Shown here: positions 18,169-27,216 of the stretch, in pieces
How positions within the stretch are numbered: position 1 is the first letter of the stretch
Layout of the letters: each line of letters opens with the position of its first letter
Origin: Paraburkholderia adhaesiva
GTDB taxonomy: Bacteria > Pseudomonadota > Gammaproteobacteria > Burkholderiales > Burkholderiaceae
Assembly (NCBI RefSeq): GCF_021390575.1
Contig: NZ_JAJEJQ010000001.1
Span: 1,712,501-1,776,500, forward strand
Length of the DNA stretch: 64,000 bases
Direction of reading: 5' to 3'
Notes under the pieces: generated by a model
Database searches by the model: none
What the model was told of the DNA's origin: nothing
The model's input: the letters and a program-made list of their open reading frames with translations, nothing else
Made by a program: the position numbers and the translations under genes

Positions 18169-18483
18169 ATGCTTACAGTCATCGAAACGGAAACGTTTCA
18201 ACGCTATGCCGCCGATATCTGGAGCAACAGCGAACGCGAGGCGTTCATCACATGGCTCGCCGATCACCCGCTCGCCGGCGATGTGATCCCGGGCACTGGC
18301 GGACTTCGCAAGGTGCGCTGGAGACGTTTCGGGTTCGGCAAGCGCGGCGGCACGCGCGTGATCTACTACAACATGCTGGGTCAGGGCTGTATCTGGCTGC
18401 TGATCGTCTACGCGAAGGCGAAATTCGATAACCTGCCGGCGGCATTCCTCAACCGGCTCCGCGAAGAGGTGGAATATGGATAA
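18169..18483 (+). CDS. higB: type II toxin, RelE/HigB family
   Basis: A 104-residue basic protein of the RelE/HigB superfamily, ribosome-dependent mRNA interferases. Family features are the N-terminal TETFQRYAADIW, the stretch GTGGLRKVRWRRFGFGKRGGTRVIYYN with the basic residues that bind RNA, and the strand pair CIWLLIVYAKAKFDNLP. The gene comes first, before its antitoxin, as in higBA modules, and overlaps it by 8 bases. The start at 18169 gives the normal length; the frame is open upstream but that part includes the promoter. A perfect palindrome overlapping the -10 upstream suggests autoregulation. Whether it is active cannot be judged, but nothing is missing. Confidence 0.88.
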   Translation: MLTVIETETFQRYAADIWSNSEREAFITWLADHPLAGDVIPGTGGLRKVRWRRFGFGKRGGTRVIYYNMLGQGCIWLLIVYAKAKFDNLPAAFLNRLREEVEYG

Positions 18484-18760
18484 GGAAATGGAGCAATTCC
18501 AGGCGGACCTGCTCAAATCCGTCGGAGAGATGAAGACGGGACGCGCTGCGCGCGTCACACGTGTCGAACCCACGGCTGCCGCGCTCGCGCGTGCGAAAGT
18601 GGGCCTTTCCCAAAGCGCGTTTGCCGCACTTCTGGGCGTGTCGACGCGTACGCTGCAAGACTGGGAGCAAGGGCGACGCCAGCCGACCGGTGCCGCGCAG
18701 ACACTGCTGCGCGTCGCAGCGCTCCATCCCGAAGCGCTGCGCGACCTGAAGACAGTCTGA
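18476..18760 (+). CDS. higA: antitoxin, HigA-type HTH (XRE family)
   Basis: A 94-residue partner of the toxin gene before it. Residues 1-35 probably form the toxin-binding arm. Residues 36-85 form an XRE-type helix-turn-helix: AALARAKVGLSQSAFAALLGVSTRTLQDWEQGRRQPTG, with the recognition helix in STRTLQDWE. It neutralises the toxin and, with it, represses the shared promoter. It overlaps higB by 8 bases (ATG within GGAATATGGATAA), indicating coupled translation. It converges on phaR, with the weak hairpin CCGGCA/TGCCGG at 18761-18780 between. Confidence 0.88.
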   Translation: MDKEMEQFQADLLKSVGEMKTGRAARVTRVEPTAAALARAKVGLSQSAFAALLGVSTRTLQDWEQGRRQPTGAAQTLLRVAALHPEALRDLKTV

Positions 18761-18798
18761 CCGGCATCTCTGTCTGCCGGCCACTGCCACCCTCGGTT

Positions 18799-19386
18799 TT
18801 ACTTCTTCTCGTCCTCGCTGCTCTCGGGCGCACTTTGCGCCGGAGCAGCCGGCTTGAACGGGAAACTGCTGAACATCGACTTCGCCTGGTTCTGCATCTG
18901 CTCCTGCATCTGCACGAACATGTTTTTCGACTGCTCGATGTAGCTCGTCATCATGCCTTGCATCATCGGCGCCTGCATATTCATAAACTGCGACCAGACT
19001 TCCGGGTTCATCGCGTTGCCTTCGTAGAGGCTCTTCGACTGATCAGCGAGCTTGTTCTGGATATCGATGAATGCCTGGATGTTCTTTTCCAGGTAAGTGC
19101 CCATCATGCCCTGCATCGCATGACCGTAGAACCGGATGATTTGCGACAGCATCGACGACGAGAACATCGGCAGACCGCCGCTCTCCTCTTCCAGGATGAT
19201 CTGCAACAGAATGCTGCGCGTCAGATCTTCGTTGGTCTTCGCGTCAATGACCTTGAACTCCTCCTGATCGAGCACGAGTTGCTTCACGTCGCTCAACGTG
19301 ATGTACGTGCTCGTCTCCGTGTCGTACAACCGACGGTTCGGATATTTCTTGATCAGTCGTTCGGCGGTTTTCTTTGTAGTCGTCAT
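18799..19386 (-). CDS. phaR: polyhydroxyalkanoate synthesis regulator PhaR
   Basis: PhaR represses phasin and PHA genes and is released when it binds PHA granules. The 195-residue protein has the N-terminal DNA-binding PHB_acc_N domain (residues 7-70, beginning AERLIKKYPNRRLYDTETSTYITLSDVK) followed by two granule-binding PHB_acc regions rich in Met and Gln (IRFYGHAMQGMMGTYLEKNI; AFIDIQNKLADQSKS; FVQMQEQMQNQAKSMF), and an acidic tail. The ATG at 19386 is preceded by AAGGGCGA; the frame runs on to 19845 but that part is antisense to nothing useful and lacks a ribosome site. It is the last gene of the phaC-phaA-phaB-phaR run. Confidence 0.95.
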   Translation of the reverse strand: MTTTKKTAERLIKKYPNRRLYDTETSTYITLSDVKQLVLDQEEFKVIDAKTNEDLTRSILLQIILEEESGGLPMFSSSMLSQIIRFYGHAMQGMMGTYLEKNIQAFIDIQNKLADQSKSLYEGNAMNPEVWSQFMNMQAPMMQGMMTSYIEQSKNMFVQMQEQMQNQAKSMFSSFPFKPAAPAQSAPESSEDEKK

Positions 19387-19528
19387 ATGTCGCCCTTGTT
19401 CGCCCGTCACGCCCCTCGCGCGCGGAACTTGCCCGGTAGCGGCGCCTGCCCCGGTGAGCAAACAGGCGCGCTTCCGTTGTGGATCCATGCTGTGCCGCAC
19501 GCCCCGAAAGGATGCGCGGCGCGCCGGA

Positions 19529-20269
19529 TCAGCCCATGTGCAACCCGCCGTTAAGCGAGAAGTCAGCACCGGTTGCGAAGCCCGACTCCTCGGAGGCGAG
19601 CCACGCGACGATCGACGCAATTTCCTCGGGTGCGCCGAGACGGCGCACAGGAATCGTCGCAACGATTTTCTCCAGCACGTCGGGACGGATCGACTTGACC
19701 ATATCCGTGCCGATATAGCCCGGCGAGACGGTATTGACGGTGACGCCCTTGGTCGCCACTTCCTGCGCGAGCGCCATCGTGAAGCCGTGAATGCCGGCCT
19801 TCGCCGTCGAATAGTTGGTCTGGCCAAACTGGCCTTTCTGACCATTCACCGACGAGATATTGATAATGCGGCCCCAGCCGCGCTCGACCATGCCGTCGAT
19901 CACCTGCTTGGTGACGTTGAACAAGCTCGTGAGATTCGTGTCGATCACGGCGGTCCAGTCTTCGCGCGTCATCTTGCGAAACACGACGTCGCGCGTGATA
20001 CCCGCGTTGTTGACCAGCACGTCGACCTCGCCGACCTCGGCCTTGACCTTGTCGAAGGCCTGGCGCGTGGAGTCCCAGTCGCCGACGTTGCCTTCCGAGG
20101 CGACGAATTCAAAGCCGAGCGCCTTCTGGTCCTCGAGCCACTTCGCACGGCGCGGCGAATGCGGGCCGCAACCGGCGACCACGATAAATCCTTGCTTCGC
20201 GAGGCGCTGGCAGATTCCGGTTCCGATTCCGCCCATGCCGCCGGTTACATACGCTACACGTTGTGACAT
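19529..20269 (-). CDS. phaB: NADPH-dependent acetoacetyl-CoA reductase PhaB
   Basis: PhaB reduces acetoacetyl-CoA to (R)-3-hydroxybutyryl-CoA, the monomer for PHB. The 246-residue short-chain dehydrogenase has the nucleotide motif TGGMGGIGTGICQRL, the NNAG of VDVLVNNAGITRD, and the catalytic Ser-Tyr-Lys set in NISSVNGQKGQFGQTNYSTAKAG. The segment SVNGQKGQFGQTNYSTAKAG and the YIGTDMV substrate loop mark the PhaB rather than FabG subgroup. It lies between phaA (226 bases upstream) and phaR (142 bases downstream). Confidence 0.97.
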   Translation of the reverse strand: MSQRVAYVTGGMGGIGTGICQRLAKQGFIVVAGCGPHSPRRAKWLEDQKALGFEFVASEGNVGDWDSTRQAFDKVKAEVGEVDVLVNNAGITRDVVFRKMTREDWTAVIDTNLTSLFNVTKQVIDGMVERGWGRIINISSVNGQKGQFGQTNYSTAKAGIHGFTMALAQEVATKGVTVNTVSPGYIGTDMVKSIRPDVLEKIVATIPVRRLGAPEEIASIVAWLASEESGFATGADFSLNGGLHMG

Positions 20270-20495
20270 AAACCCAACTCCATTATCGTTTCCCAGAGCG
20301 CCTGACGACGGCTCTGGCCTGGCCCCTCATGCGGTACCACCTGTGTTGCCGCTCAGGGCCTGCCTGCTGCGTCTCCACCATGCACCACTTTTCCCACACA
20401 CGCCGATTCTGCACGTGCTGCCATCGCCCGAATCCCCCCGCGATGGCATCGAAGCGCATCGAAGCGGGCCACCGCGGCCCGCTTCGTTCACCACT

Positions 20496-21677
20496 TTACG
20501 GACGCTCGACCGCGAGCGCCACACCCATACCGCCGCCGATGCACAACGACGCGAGACCACGCTTCGCGTCGCGACGCTGCATTTCGTGCAGCAGCGTAAC
20601 GAGGATCCGGCAACCCGACGCGCCGATCGGGTGACCGATGGCGATCGCGCCGCCGTTCACGTTGATCTTCGACGTGTCCCAACCCATCTGCTTGTTCACG
20701 GCGAGCGCCTGCGCGGCGAACGCTTCGTTGATTTCCATGAGATCGAGCTGCGCCGGCGTCCAGCCCGCGCGTTCGAGGCAGCGCTTCGAGGCCGGCACCG
20801 GGCCCATGCCCATGACCTTCGGATCCACGCCCGCGTTCGAATACGCCTTGATGCGCGCGAGCGGCTTGAGACCGAGTTCTTCCGCCTTCTTGGCGGACAT
20901 CACGACCACCGCCGCGGCGCCGTCGTTGAGACCCGACGCATTCGCCGCCGTCACCGTGCCCTCCTTCTGGAACGCTGGCTTCAGGCCCGAGAGCGCATCG
21001 GCCGTGACGCCGTGGCGCACGAATTCGTCGGTCTTGAAGAGGAGCGGCTCGCCCTTTCTTTGCGGAATCTCGACCGGCACGATTTCGTCGTCGAAGCGGC
21101 CCGCCTTCTGCGCGGCCTCGGCCTTGTTCTGCGACAGTGCCGCAAACGCATCCTGTTCTTCGCGCGTGATGCCGTATTCCTTCGCGACGTTCTCCGCCGT
21201 CACGCCCATGTGGTACTGGTTGTACACGTCCCAGAGCCCATCGACGATCATGCTGTCGACGAGCTTCGTATCGCCCATGCGGAAGCCGTCACGCGAGCCC
21301 GGCAGCACATGCGGCGCGGCGCTCATGTTTTCCTGGCCACCCGCGACGACGATTTCCGCGTCGCCCGCGATGATCGCGTTCGCCGCAAGCATCACGGCCT
21401 TCAGGCCCGAGCCGCAGACCTTGTTGATCGTCATCGCCGGAATCGCGGAGGGCAGGCCCGCCTTGATTGCCGCCTGGCGCGCAACGTTCTGGCCCGACGC
21501 AGCAGTCAGCACCTGACCCATGATCACTTCGCTGACCTGCTCGGGTTTCAGGCCAGCGCGTGCGAGCGCCGCCTTGATCACCACGGCGCCCAGATCGGGG
21601 GCCGCGATCTTTGCAAGCGAACCGCCGAATTTGCCCACCGCGGTACGCGCGGCCGATACGATCACGATGTCCGTCAT
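20496..21677 (-). CDS. phaA: acetyl-CoA acetyltransferase PhaA
   Basis: PhaA joins two acetyl-CoA into acetoacetyl-CoA, the first step of PHB synthesis. The 393-residue thiolase has the nucleophile Cys88 in [17 protein letters not shown], the [12 protein letters not shown] block, the His of [13 protein letters not shown] and the second Cys of [10 protein letters not shown]. It starts at the ATG at 21677 with GGAGG a few bases upstream, 80 bases after phaC. Operon order phaC-phaA-phaB is the classic beta-proteobacterial one. Confidence 0.97.
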   Translation of the reverse strand: MTDIVIVSAARTAVGKFGGSLAKIAAPDLGAVVIKAALARAGLKPEQVSEVIMGQVLTAASGQNVARQAAIKAGLPSAIPAMTINKVCGSGLKAVMLAANAIIAGDAEIVVAGGQENMSAAPHVLPGSRDGFRMGDTKLVDSMIVDGLWDVYNQYHMGVTAENVAKEYGITREEQDAFAALSQNKAEAAQKAGRFDDEIVPVEIPQRKGEPLLFKTDEFVRHGVTADALSGLKPAFQKEGTVTAANASGLNDGAAAVVVMSAKKAEELGLKPLARIKAYSNAGVDPKVMGMGPVPASKRCLERAGWTPAQLDLMEINEAFAAQALAVNKQMGWDTSKINVNGGAIAIGHPIGASGCRILVTLLHEMQRRDAKRGLASLCIGGGMGVALAVERP

Positions 21678-21757
21678 TTTCAGTTCCTCCGGGCAGCACG
21701 CCGTCGCGAGAGGCGCCGCCCCGTCAAGTTAAAAACGCATTTCCACAGCAACGCGCG

Positions 21758-23596
21758 TCAGTCGCGCTGCTGAACGTAACGCCCCGGCGCCGGCTCGATT
21801 GCCGGGAATTCCGCCGATCCTGCCTGTGCGCGCGGCTTCACTTTCTTGCCGCCAAACTGATCGAGCCATCCGGCCCACGTCGGCCACCAACTGCCGGGCT
21901 TCTCGTCGGCCACGCCAAACCACTCGTCGGCATCGGCCGGCAAATGCTTCGCGTCGGTCTCGACGCTCCAGAAGCTGCGCTTGTTCTTGGAAGGCGGATT
22001 GATCACGCCCGCAATGTGTCCCGACGCGCCCAGCACGAAGGTGATCGGCCCCGAAAGCAGCGGCACCGATGCATAGGCCGTGCGCCACGGCACGATGTGA
22101 TCCTCGCGCGAACCGTAGATAAAGGTCGGCACGTCGATGCGCGAGAGGTCTACCTCTTCGCTGCACACTGTGAGCGCACCCGGTTCGCGCAGCTTGTTCT
22201 CGAGGTACGTATTGCGCAAGTACCACGCATACGCCGGGCCGGGCAGGCTCGTCGAATCGCTGTTCCAGAACAGCAGGTCGAATGGCGCAGGCGTGCGGCC
22301 CTTCAAGTAGTTGTCGACGACGTAATTCCAGACCAGATCGTTCGGACGCAGGAACGAGAACGTGTTCGCGAATTCGACGCCGCGCATGACACCCGGCACC
22401 GCACCGTTCTTGCCGCCGATGGTCTGCTCGCGCATCTGCACGTGAGCCTCGTCGACGAACACATCGAGCACGCCCGTATCCGAGAAGTCGAGCATGGCCG
22501 TCAGCAGCGTCATCGACGATGCCGGGTGTTCGCCGCGCGCAGCCGCGACAGCGAGCGCCGTAGCGAGCATCGTCCCGCCGATGCAGAAGCCGAGCGTGTT
22601 GATCTGCTCGCGGCCGCTGATGCTGCGCACCGTATCGATCGCCTCAAGCACGCCGTCGTCGATGTAGTCATCCCAGGTCTTGTGCGCAATCGACGCGTCG
22701 CCGTTACGCCAGGACACCAGGAACACCTGCTGGCCCTGATCGAGTGCATACGCGACAAGCGAATTCTCGGGCTGCAGATCGAGGATGTAGAACTTGTTGA
22801 TGCAAGGCGGCACGATCAGGAGCGGTCGCTCGCGCACACTCGCCGTATGCGGCTTGTACTGGATCAGCTGGAACAGTTCGTTCTCGAAGACGACCGATCC
22901 CTCGGTCGTTGCGAGATTGCGGCCCACCACGAAACGCGATTCGTCGGTCTGCGAAATCTTTCCGCGCGTGAGGTCCCCGAGCAGGTTCATCACACCCTGG
23001 CGCAGGCTCTCGCCGTGCGACTCGAGCAAGGCGTTCTGCGCGTCGGGATTGAGCGCAAGGAAGTTGCTGGGCGAAGTCGCCGCGGTCCACTGCTGGACGG
23101 CGAAGCGAATGCGCTCGCGTGTCTTCGGATCGGTATCGATTGCGTCGACGAGTTCGTGCAGATAGCGCGCGTTCAGCAGATACCACGCCGCCGTGAACGC
23201 ATACGCGGGCGTGGTTTTCCACGCGTCGGAACTAAAGCGCCGGTCCTTGAGCTCCGGTGCTTTCGGCGCGGTATCGGTGGCACCGCGCAGCAGTTCTAGC
23301 GCATCGCGCGAGTAGTCGGCCTGAAGTTGCTGCAGACGGGCAGGCTCGAACGATGCATTCGGGAGCTTGAACGCGCCGAACGGCGCCGCGCCATTAGCGG
23401 CATGCGGCCACCAGCCGTTCGGCATCGGCGCCGCCGCGCCCTGCGCCTGTTGGGCCGCATTCATGGCGTTGCGCCATGCGGACGTCCAGGCGTCGAGTAT
23501 CTGCTGCATTCCGGCGGCGTCCGGAGTGAATTGTTGCGCACCGTTAGTTGAAGCGCCCGTACCCGGGGAGTTCGTGGAACGTTGAGATGCCGTCAT
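21758..23596 (-). CDS. phaC: class I poly(3-hydroxyalkanoate) synthase PhaC
   Basis: PhaC polymerises short-chain (R)-3-hydroxyacyl-CoA into polyester at the granule surface. At 612 residues it has class I length. Residues 1-70 are a variable Gln/Ala-rich N-terminus. The alpha/beta-hydrolase domain carries the lipase-like box GFCIGGTM with the nucleophile Cys338, the Asp in YGSREDHIVPWRT and the His in GASGHIAGVINPP. The conserved FLNPDAQNALLESHG-like segment (here FLALNPDAQNALLES) and the LFWNSDSTSLPGPAYAWYLRN substrate region are intact. It is the first gene of the pha unit, with a recognisable promoter about 110 bases upstream. Confidence 0.97.
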   Translation of the reverse strand: MTASQRSTNSPGTGASTNGAQQFTPDAAGMQQILDAWTSAWRNAMNAAQQAQGAAAPMPNGWWPHAANGAAPFGAFKLPNASFEPARLQQLQADYSRDALELLRGATDTAPKAPELKDRRFSSDAWKTTPAYAFTAAWYLLNARYLHELVDAIDTDPKTRERIRFAVQQWTAATSPSNFLALNPDAQNALLESHGESLRQGVMNLLGDLTRGKISQTDESRFVVGRNLATTEGSVVFENELFQLIQYKPHTASVRERPLLIVPPCINKFYILDLQPENSLVAYALDQGQQVFLVSWRNGDASIAHKTWDDYIDDGVLEAIDTVRSISGREQINTLGFCIGGTMLATALAVAAARGEHPASSMTLLTAMLDFSDTGVLDVFVDEAHVQMREQTIGGKNGAVPGVMRGVEFANTFSFLRPNDLVWNYVVDNYLKGRTPAPFDLLFWNSDSTSLPGPAYAWYLRNTYLENKLREPGALTVCSEEVDLSRIDVPTFIYGSREDHIVPWRTAYASVPLLSGPITFVLGASGHIAGVINPPSKNKRSFWSVETDAKHLPADADEWFGVADEKPGSWWPTWAGWLDQFGGKKVKPRAQAGSAEFPAIEPAPGRYVQQRD

Positions 23597-23704
23597 GCCT
23601 GCTTTTGACCGATGTGTCCCGAAGGACTGGTTGAGAGGCAGGTGGAACGCAAGCGGGTGCGATCGCGTCGCACCCCGTTACGTCCTGTCCCGTAGGTGAA
23701 GGAC

Positions 23705-23739
23705 ATTCTTGCTCCCCGTTGCAAAGCATGTCAATGCTT
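23705..23739 (-). promoter_or_regulatory. phaC promoter with inverted repeat over the -35
   Basis: On the minus strand a consensus TTGACA (23729-23734) is followed after 18 bases by AAGAAT (23705-23710), pointing at phaC. AAGCAT (23724-23729) and ATGCTT (23734-23739) form a perfect inverted repeat over the -35, a possible operator. The rest of the gap 23597-23979 has an A/T-rich tract near 23763-23777 and no gene. Confidence 0.6.
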
Positions 23740-23979
23740 GTGCCCGATTTTGCCGCACTGCGATATTTTTTTAATTATCGTTTTCCCGATGTAATCGTCC
23801 GGTCGTTCGATCCGGGCGAACGCCCGCTGGTGCACGCGAGAAAAAAAGTGCCTTAGGGCCAAGTGCTTGCAGCACGATGGCTCCGTGCGGGCACTCTCCT
23901 CGTTTCCGATGCTGCGGCGTGCTCCGCCGGGTTCGATGCAGTGCAGCAAAATATGGTCAGACGAGCCGCGAAAAGCTCC

Positions 23980-24840
23980 TCAGGGCGTCATCCACACCAG
24001 CGCAGCCATGCGCCCCGTGACGGGCTCCCGGCGATACGAGTAGAACCGGTCGCGCTGCGTGTAGGTGCACAGATCGCCGCCGCTGATCCGCTCGACACCC
24101 AGCGCAGCGAGCCTCAGACGTGCGAGTGCGTAGAGATCCGCGAGATATTTACCGGACGCTTCCGGCCGCGCAACGAACGCTGCGGCGGTCGCATCGCGTT
24201 GTGCACCGCCGACAGCGGCCGCGTGAGTCATGAAGGCGTCACGTACGTCTGCCCCGACTTCGAAGGCGCTCGGTCCGATCGCCGGACCGAGATACGCATG
24301 GAGGTCTTGTGGCGCGCAGCCCGCGAGCGCGGCCACGCGCTGCGCAGTCTTTTCGATGACGCCCGCGGCGAGTCCGCGCCATCCAGCGTGCGCCGCGCCA
24401 ACGGAGCGGCCCGCGCTGTCGCAGAGCAGGACCGGCATGCAGTCTGCAACCATCACGGTGCACGCGATGCCCGGACGATCCGTCACGCTGGCATCGGCGC
24501 TGAGGAGTTCGCCGGCATGCACGGCATCGAGCGCAACCGCTGCATCGACGACATCCGCGCCGTGCACCTGCTTGAGCCACGCAGCCGGCACGCCCGCATA
24601 CGCGATGAGGCGCGAGCGGTTCACCTCGACATGGTCGAGATCGTCACCCGAGAGCCGGCCCAGATTGAGCCCGCCCGACAGTTCGCGCCCTTCTCCGCTT
24701 GCGTCTGTCACCATCCAGCGCCCGAACGGTGGCTCGCTTACGCCACCATTGCGAGTCGTCACCACCGCACGCACATTCGGCGGAGCGTCCCATCCGGGAT
24801 GCAGCAGATCCGCAGCGCTCAGTTCAGGCGTGATCGTCAT
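23980..24840 (-). CDS. pgeF: peptidoglycan editing factor / multicopper-like nucleoside hydrolase family PgeF (YfiH)
   Basis: A 286-residue member of the YfiH/PgeF (DUF152) family. Members use a zinc or copper site to act on purine nucleosides, and the E. coli protein removes wrongly incorporated residues from peptidoglycan precursors. The metal-site motifs are all present: the His of [10 protein letters not shown], the Cys of VADCMPVLL and the His of [12 protein letters not shown]. The C-terminal [20 protein letters not shown] is typical. The ATG at 24840 overlaps the rluD stop by 4 bases, so it is coupled to rluD, a common pairing. The physiological substrate here is not determined. Confidence 0.9.
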   Translation of the reverse strand: MTITPELSAADLLHPGWDAPPNVRAVVTTRNGGVSEPPFGRWMVTDASGEGRELSGGLNLGRLSGDDLDHVEVNRSRLIAYAGVPAAWLKQVHGADVVDAAVALDAVHAGELLSADASVTDRPGIACTVMVADCMPVLLCDSAGRSVGAAHAGWRGLAAGVIEKTAQRVAALAGCAPQDLHAYLGPAIGPSAFEVGADVRDAFMTHAAAVGGAQRDATAAAFVARPEASGKYLADLYALARLRLAALGVERISGGDLCTYTQRDRFYSYRREPVTGRMAALVWMTP

Positions 24841-26138
24841 GCGTGCGGATCCTCGCTGTCGTCATCGTGTTCTTCGTCGTAGTCGTCTTCATCGCTGCCG
24901 ATGACGTAGCCTTCGTCCGTGTACGCGCTGTCGAAGACTTCGTCGTCGTAGCCGTACTCATCGCTCTCCGCACCAAAACCCAGGGCGGCGATCAGTGCGT
25001 CCATGTCGTCGGGAACGTCGGCGCGCCATTGCATCGCGCGGCCGGTGACCGGATGAACGAGCCCGAGGCGCCACGCATGCAGGGCCTGACGCGCGAACCC
25101 GTCGGGCAACGCCGCGACGGAGCGGCGTCCGCGCGCGTGCCCGTAGACCGGATCGCCAAGCAGCGGATGCCCGATATGCGCACAATGCACGCGGATCTGG
25201 TGCGTGCGGCCCGTCTCGAGATCGCAATGGATCGCGCTGACCGGCTGGCCGTGCCAGAGCGTCGAGTCGACCCGCCGGAAGTGTGTGCGCGCAGGTTTGC
25301 CCGCCGAACCCTGCACCACGGCCATGCGGGTGCGCTCGCGCGGATCGCGGCCGATCGGGGCGTCGATCGTACCCTCGTCGGCCATGTTGCCCCAGACGAG
25401 CGCCAGATAGCGGCGCTTGACCGTGCGCGCCTGCAGCTGGCGCACAAGGTCGGTCTGCGCCTCGAGCGTGCGCGCGACCACCATCAGCCCCGAGGTCTCC
25501 TTGTCGAGCCGGTGCACAATGCCCGCGCGCGGCAGTCCGGCGGCGCTTTCGCCATACCGGTGCAGGAGGCCGTTGAGGATCGTCCCGCTCCAGTTGCCCG
25601 CTGCCGGATGCACGACGAGCCCGGCGGGTTTGTTGATGACGACGAGCGCGTCGTCCTCGTAGATGACGTCGAGCGGAACGGGCTCGGGCGTAAATGCAAG
25701 CTGCTCGGGCAGCAGATCAGGCACGAGTTCGATCGTCGCGCCGAGCGGGACCGGCTGGCGGACCTTCGCCGGTGCGCCATCGACGCGCACGCGCTGCTCC
25801 TCGATCCAGCCCTGCAGGCGGCTACGGGAAAACTCGGGGAAGACTTTGGCGAGCACCTTGTCGAGCCGCTCGCCGGCTAGATCGTCGGGCACTTGCGCAC
25901 GACGTGGCGCCTCTTCGGTACGCTTGCGAGCGCCGGCTGCGCCGCCGCCGGACGCGTTCGCGACGGCGTCGAGGTCGTCGTCAATCGAGTCACCGGGCGG
26001 TGCGTCATTGGGCACTTCGCCCAGGCTATAATGGTCGATGCTGTTTGGGGCGCCGGGGGCGCCGCCTGTCGGAAGCACGTCGGAAAGCCCCTCGGGAAGA
26101 ACCCCGGGAAGCGCCGAGCGGTTAACTGAGCGGGTCAT
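24837..26138 (-). CDS. rluD: 23S rRNA pseudouridine synthase RluD
   Basis: RluD makes pseudouridines 1911, 1915 and 1917 in helix 69 of 23S rRNA. From the ATG at 26138 it has 433 residues, longer than the usual 320-330. An N-terminal low-complexity acidic extension covers residues 1-85. An S4 RNA-binding domain follows (residues 86-145, [24 protein letters not shown]). The catalytic domain has Asp212 in [18 protein letters not shown] and the conserved [19 protein letters not shown] and [10 protein letters not shown]. The last 45 residues are extremely acidic (Asp, Glu, Tyr). It is coupled to pgeF downstream and diverges from bamD only 39 bases away. Confidence 0.94.
   Translation of the reverse strand: MTRSVNRSALPGVLPEGLSDVLPTGGAPGAPNSIDHYSLGEVPNDAPPGDSIDDDLDAVANASGGGAAGARKRTEEAPRRAQVPDDLAGERLDKVLAKVFPEFSRSRLQGWIEEQRVRVDGAPAKVRQPVPLGATIELVPDLLPEQLAFTPEPVPLDVIYEDDALVVINKPAGLVVHPAAGNWSGTILNGLLHRYGESAAGLPRAGIVHRLDKETSGLMVVARTLEAQTDLVRQLQARTVKRRYLALVWGNMADEGTIDAPIGRDPRERTRMAVVQGSAGKPARTHFRRVDSTLWHGQPVSAIHCDLETGRTHQIRVHCAHIGHPLLGDPVYGHARGRRSVAALPDGFARQALHAWRLGLVHPVTGRAMQWRADVPDDMDALIAALGFGAESDEYGYDDEVFDSAYTDEGYVIGSDEDDYDEEHDDDSEDPHA
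26027..26032 (+). promoter_or_regulatory. possible -10 for bamD
   Basis: A perfect TATAAT at 26027-26032 lies within the 5' part of rluD on the opposite strand, about 145 bases upstream of bamD. No good -35 accompanies it, so this is a weak call. Confidence 0.3.
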
Positions 26139-26177
26139 TGAGTCTGGGTCAACTGGGACCTGAAGCTGAACTGGAAA

Positions 26178-27098
26178 ATGCGAGCCTTGAACACGATTAC
26201 GAGATTGGCCCAACTTGCGATGGCCCGAAGCGCTGCACCTAATTCGGTCACTGCGTCAATCACTGCATCGAGCACGACGGCGATCGGCAAGATCGTCAAC
26301 GTCGTTCGCATCGCTGCGTGCGGCGCCGCGCTAGCCGTTGTCGCGGCCTGCCATGGCCTGCCGCAAAAGACCGACGAAACGGCCGCGTGGAACAACAACA
26401 AATTATATACGGAGGCCCAGGACGCGCTATCCAGTGGCGACTGGGGCAAGTGCGCGAAGTACTTCGAGGCGCTTCAGGGCCGCGATCCGTTCGGCCATTT
26501 TGCCCAGCAGGCGCAGATCAACGTCGCCTACTGCAACTGGAAGGATAACGAGAACGACGCCGCCGACCAGGCGATCGACCGCTTTATCCAGTTGCATCCG
26601 GATCACCCGGACATCGCCTATGCGTACTACCTCAAGGGCATGATCCACTTCAACGACGACCTCGGCCTCTTCGGCCGTTTCTCGGGTCAGGACATGAGCG
26701 AGCGCGATCCGAAGTCGCTGCGCGAGTCCTATGACGCGTTCAAGGTCGTCGTCGATAAATACCCGCAAAGCAAGTACGCGCCTGACGCGGCGCAGCGCAT
26801 GCGTTACATCGTGAACGCACTGGCGTCGCACGAAGTACACGCGGCCGACTACTACTACCGCCGTGGCGCCTACGTCGCCGCGATCAACCGCGCGCAGCTC
26901 GCAATCAAGGAGTACCAGAGCGCGCCGGCGATCGAAGATGCGCTGCACATCATGATCCTTTCGTACCAGAAGCTGGATCAGCCGCAGCTCGCCGAGGACA
27001 CCCGCCGCGTGCTCGCCGCCACGTTCCCGGACAGCCCCTATATCACCGGCCACGCCCGCGCGGGCAAGGAAACGAAGTCCTGGTGGCAGATCTGGTGA
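26178..27098 (+). CDS. bamD: outer membrane protein assembly factor BamD
   Basis: BamD is an outer-membrane lipoprotein with TPR repeats, essential for folding beta-barrel proteins with BamA. The lipobox is VVAAC with the lipidated Cys at residue 58 of the 306-residue reading. The mature part has TPR-like helices ([85 protein letters not shown]). The 57-residue leader is unusually long, and the ATG at 26220 (MARSAAPN) would shorten it to 43; neither has a good Shine-Dalgarno. It diverges from rluD and ends at a bidirectional terminator. Confidence 0.95.
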   Translation: MRALNTITRLAQLAMARSAAPNSVTASITASSTTAIGKIVNVVRIAACGAALAVVAACHGLPQKTDETAAWNNNKLYTEAQDALSSGDWGKCAKYFEALQGRDPFGHFAQQAQINVAYCNWKDNENDAADQAIDRFIQLHPDHPDIAYAYYLKGMIHFNDDLGLFGRFSGQDMSERDPKSLRESYDAFKVVVDKYPQSKYAPDAAQRMRYIVNALASHEVHAADYYYRRGAYVAAINRAQLAIKEYQSAPAIEDALHIMILSYQKLDQPQLAEDTRRVLAATFPDSPYITGHARAGKETKSWWQIW

Positions 27099-27137
27099 TC
27101 GTGGTTTTGGCCTGCTTCTGGCCTGATTCCGGTCTGA

Positions 27138-27168
27138 AAAAAAGCCCCGCGGACGCGGGGCTTTTTTA
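27138..27168. terminator. bidirectional terminator between bamD and rlmD
   Basis: GCCCCGC (27144-27150) pairs with GCGGGGC (27155-27161), flanked by an A-tract on the left (27137-27143) and a T-tract on the right (27162-27167). It can stop transcription from both convergent genes. Confidence 0.9.
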
Positions 27169-27216
27169 TTTGCGTCGCGCCGCGCCATGATTCCGGCGCG
27201 ACGCTATCTCCGGCGC

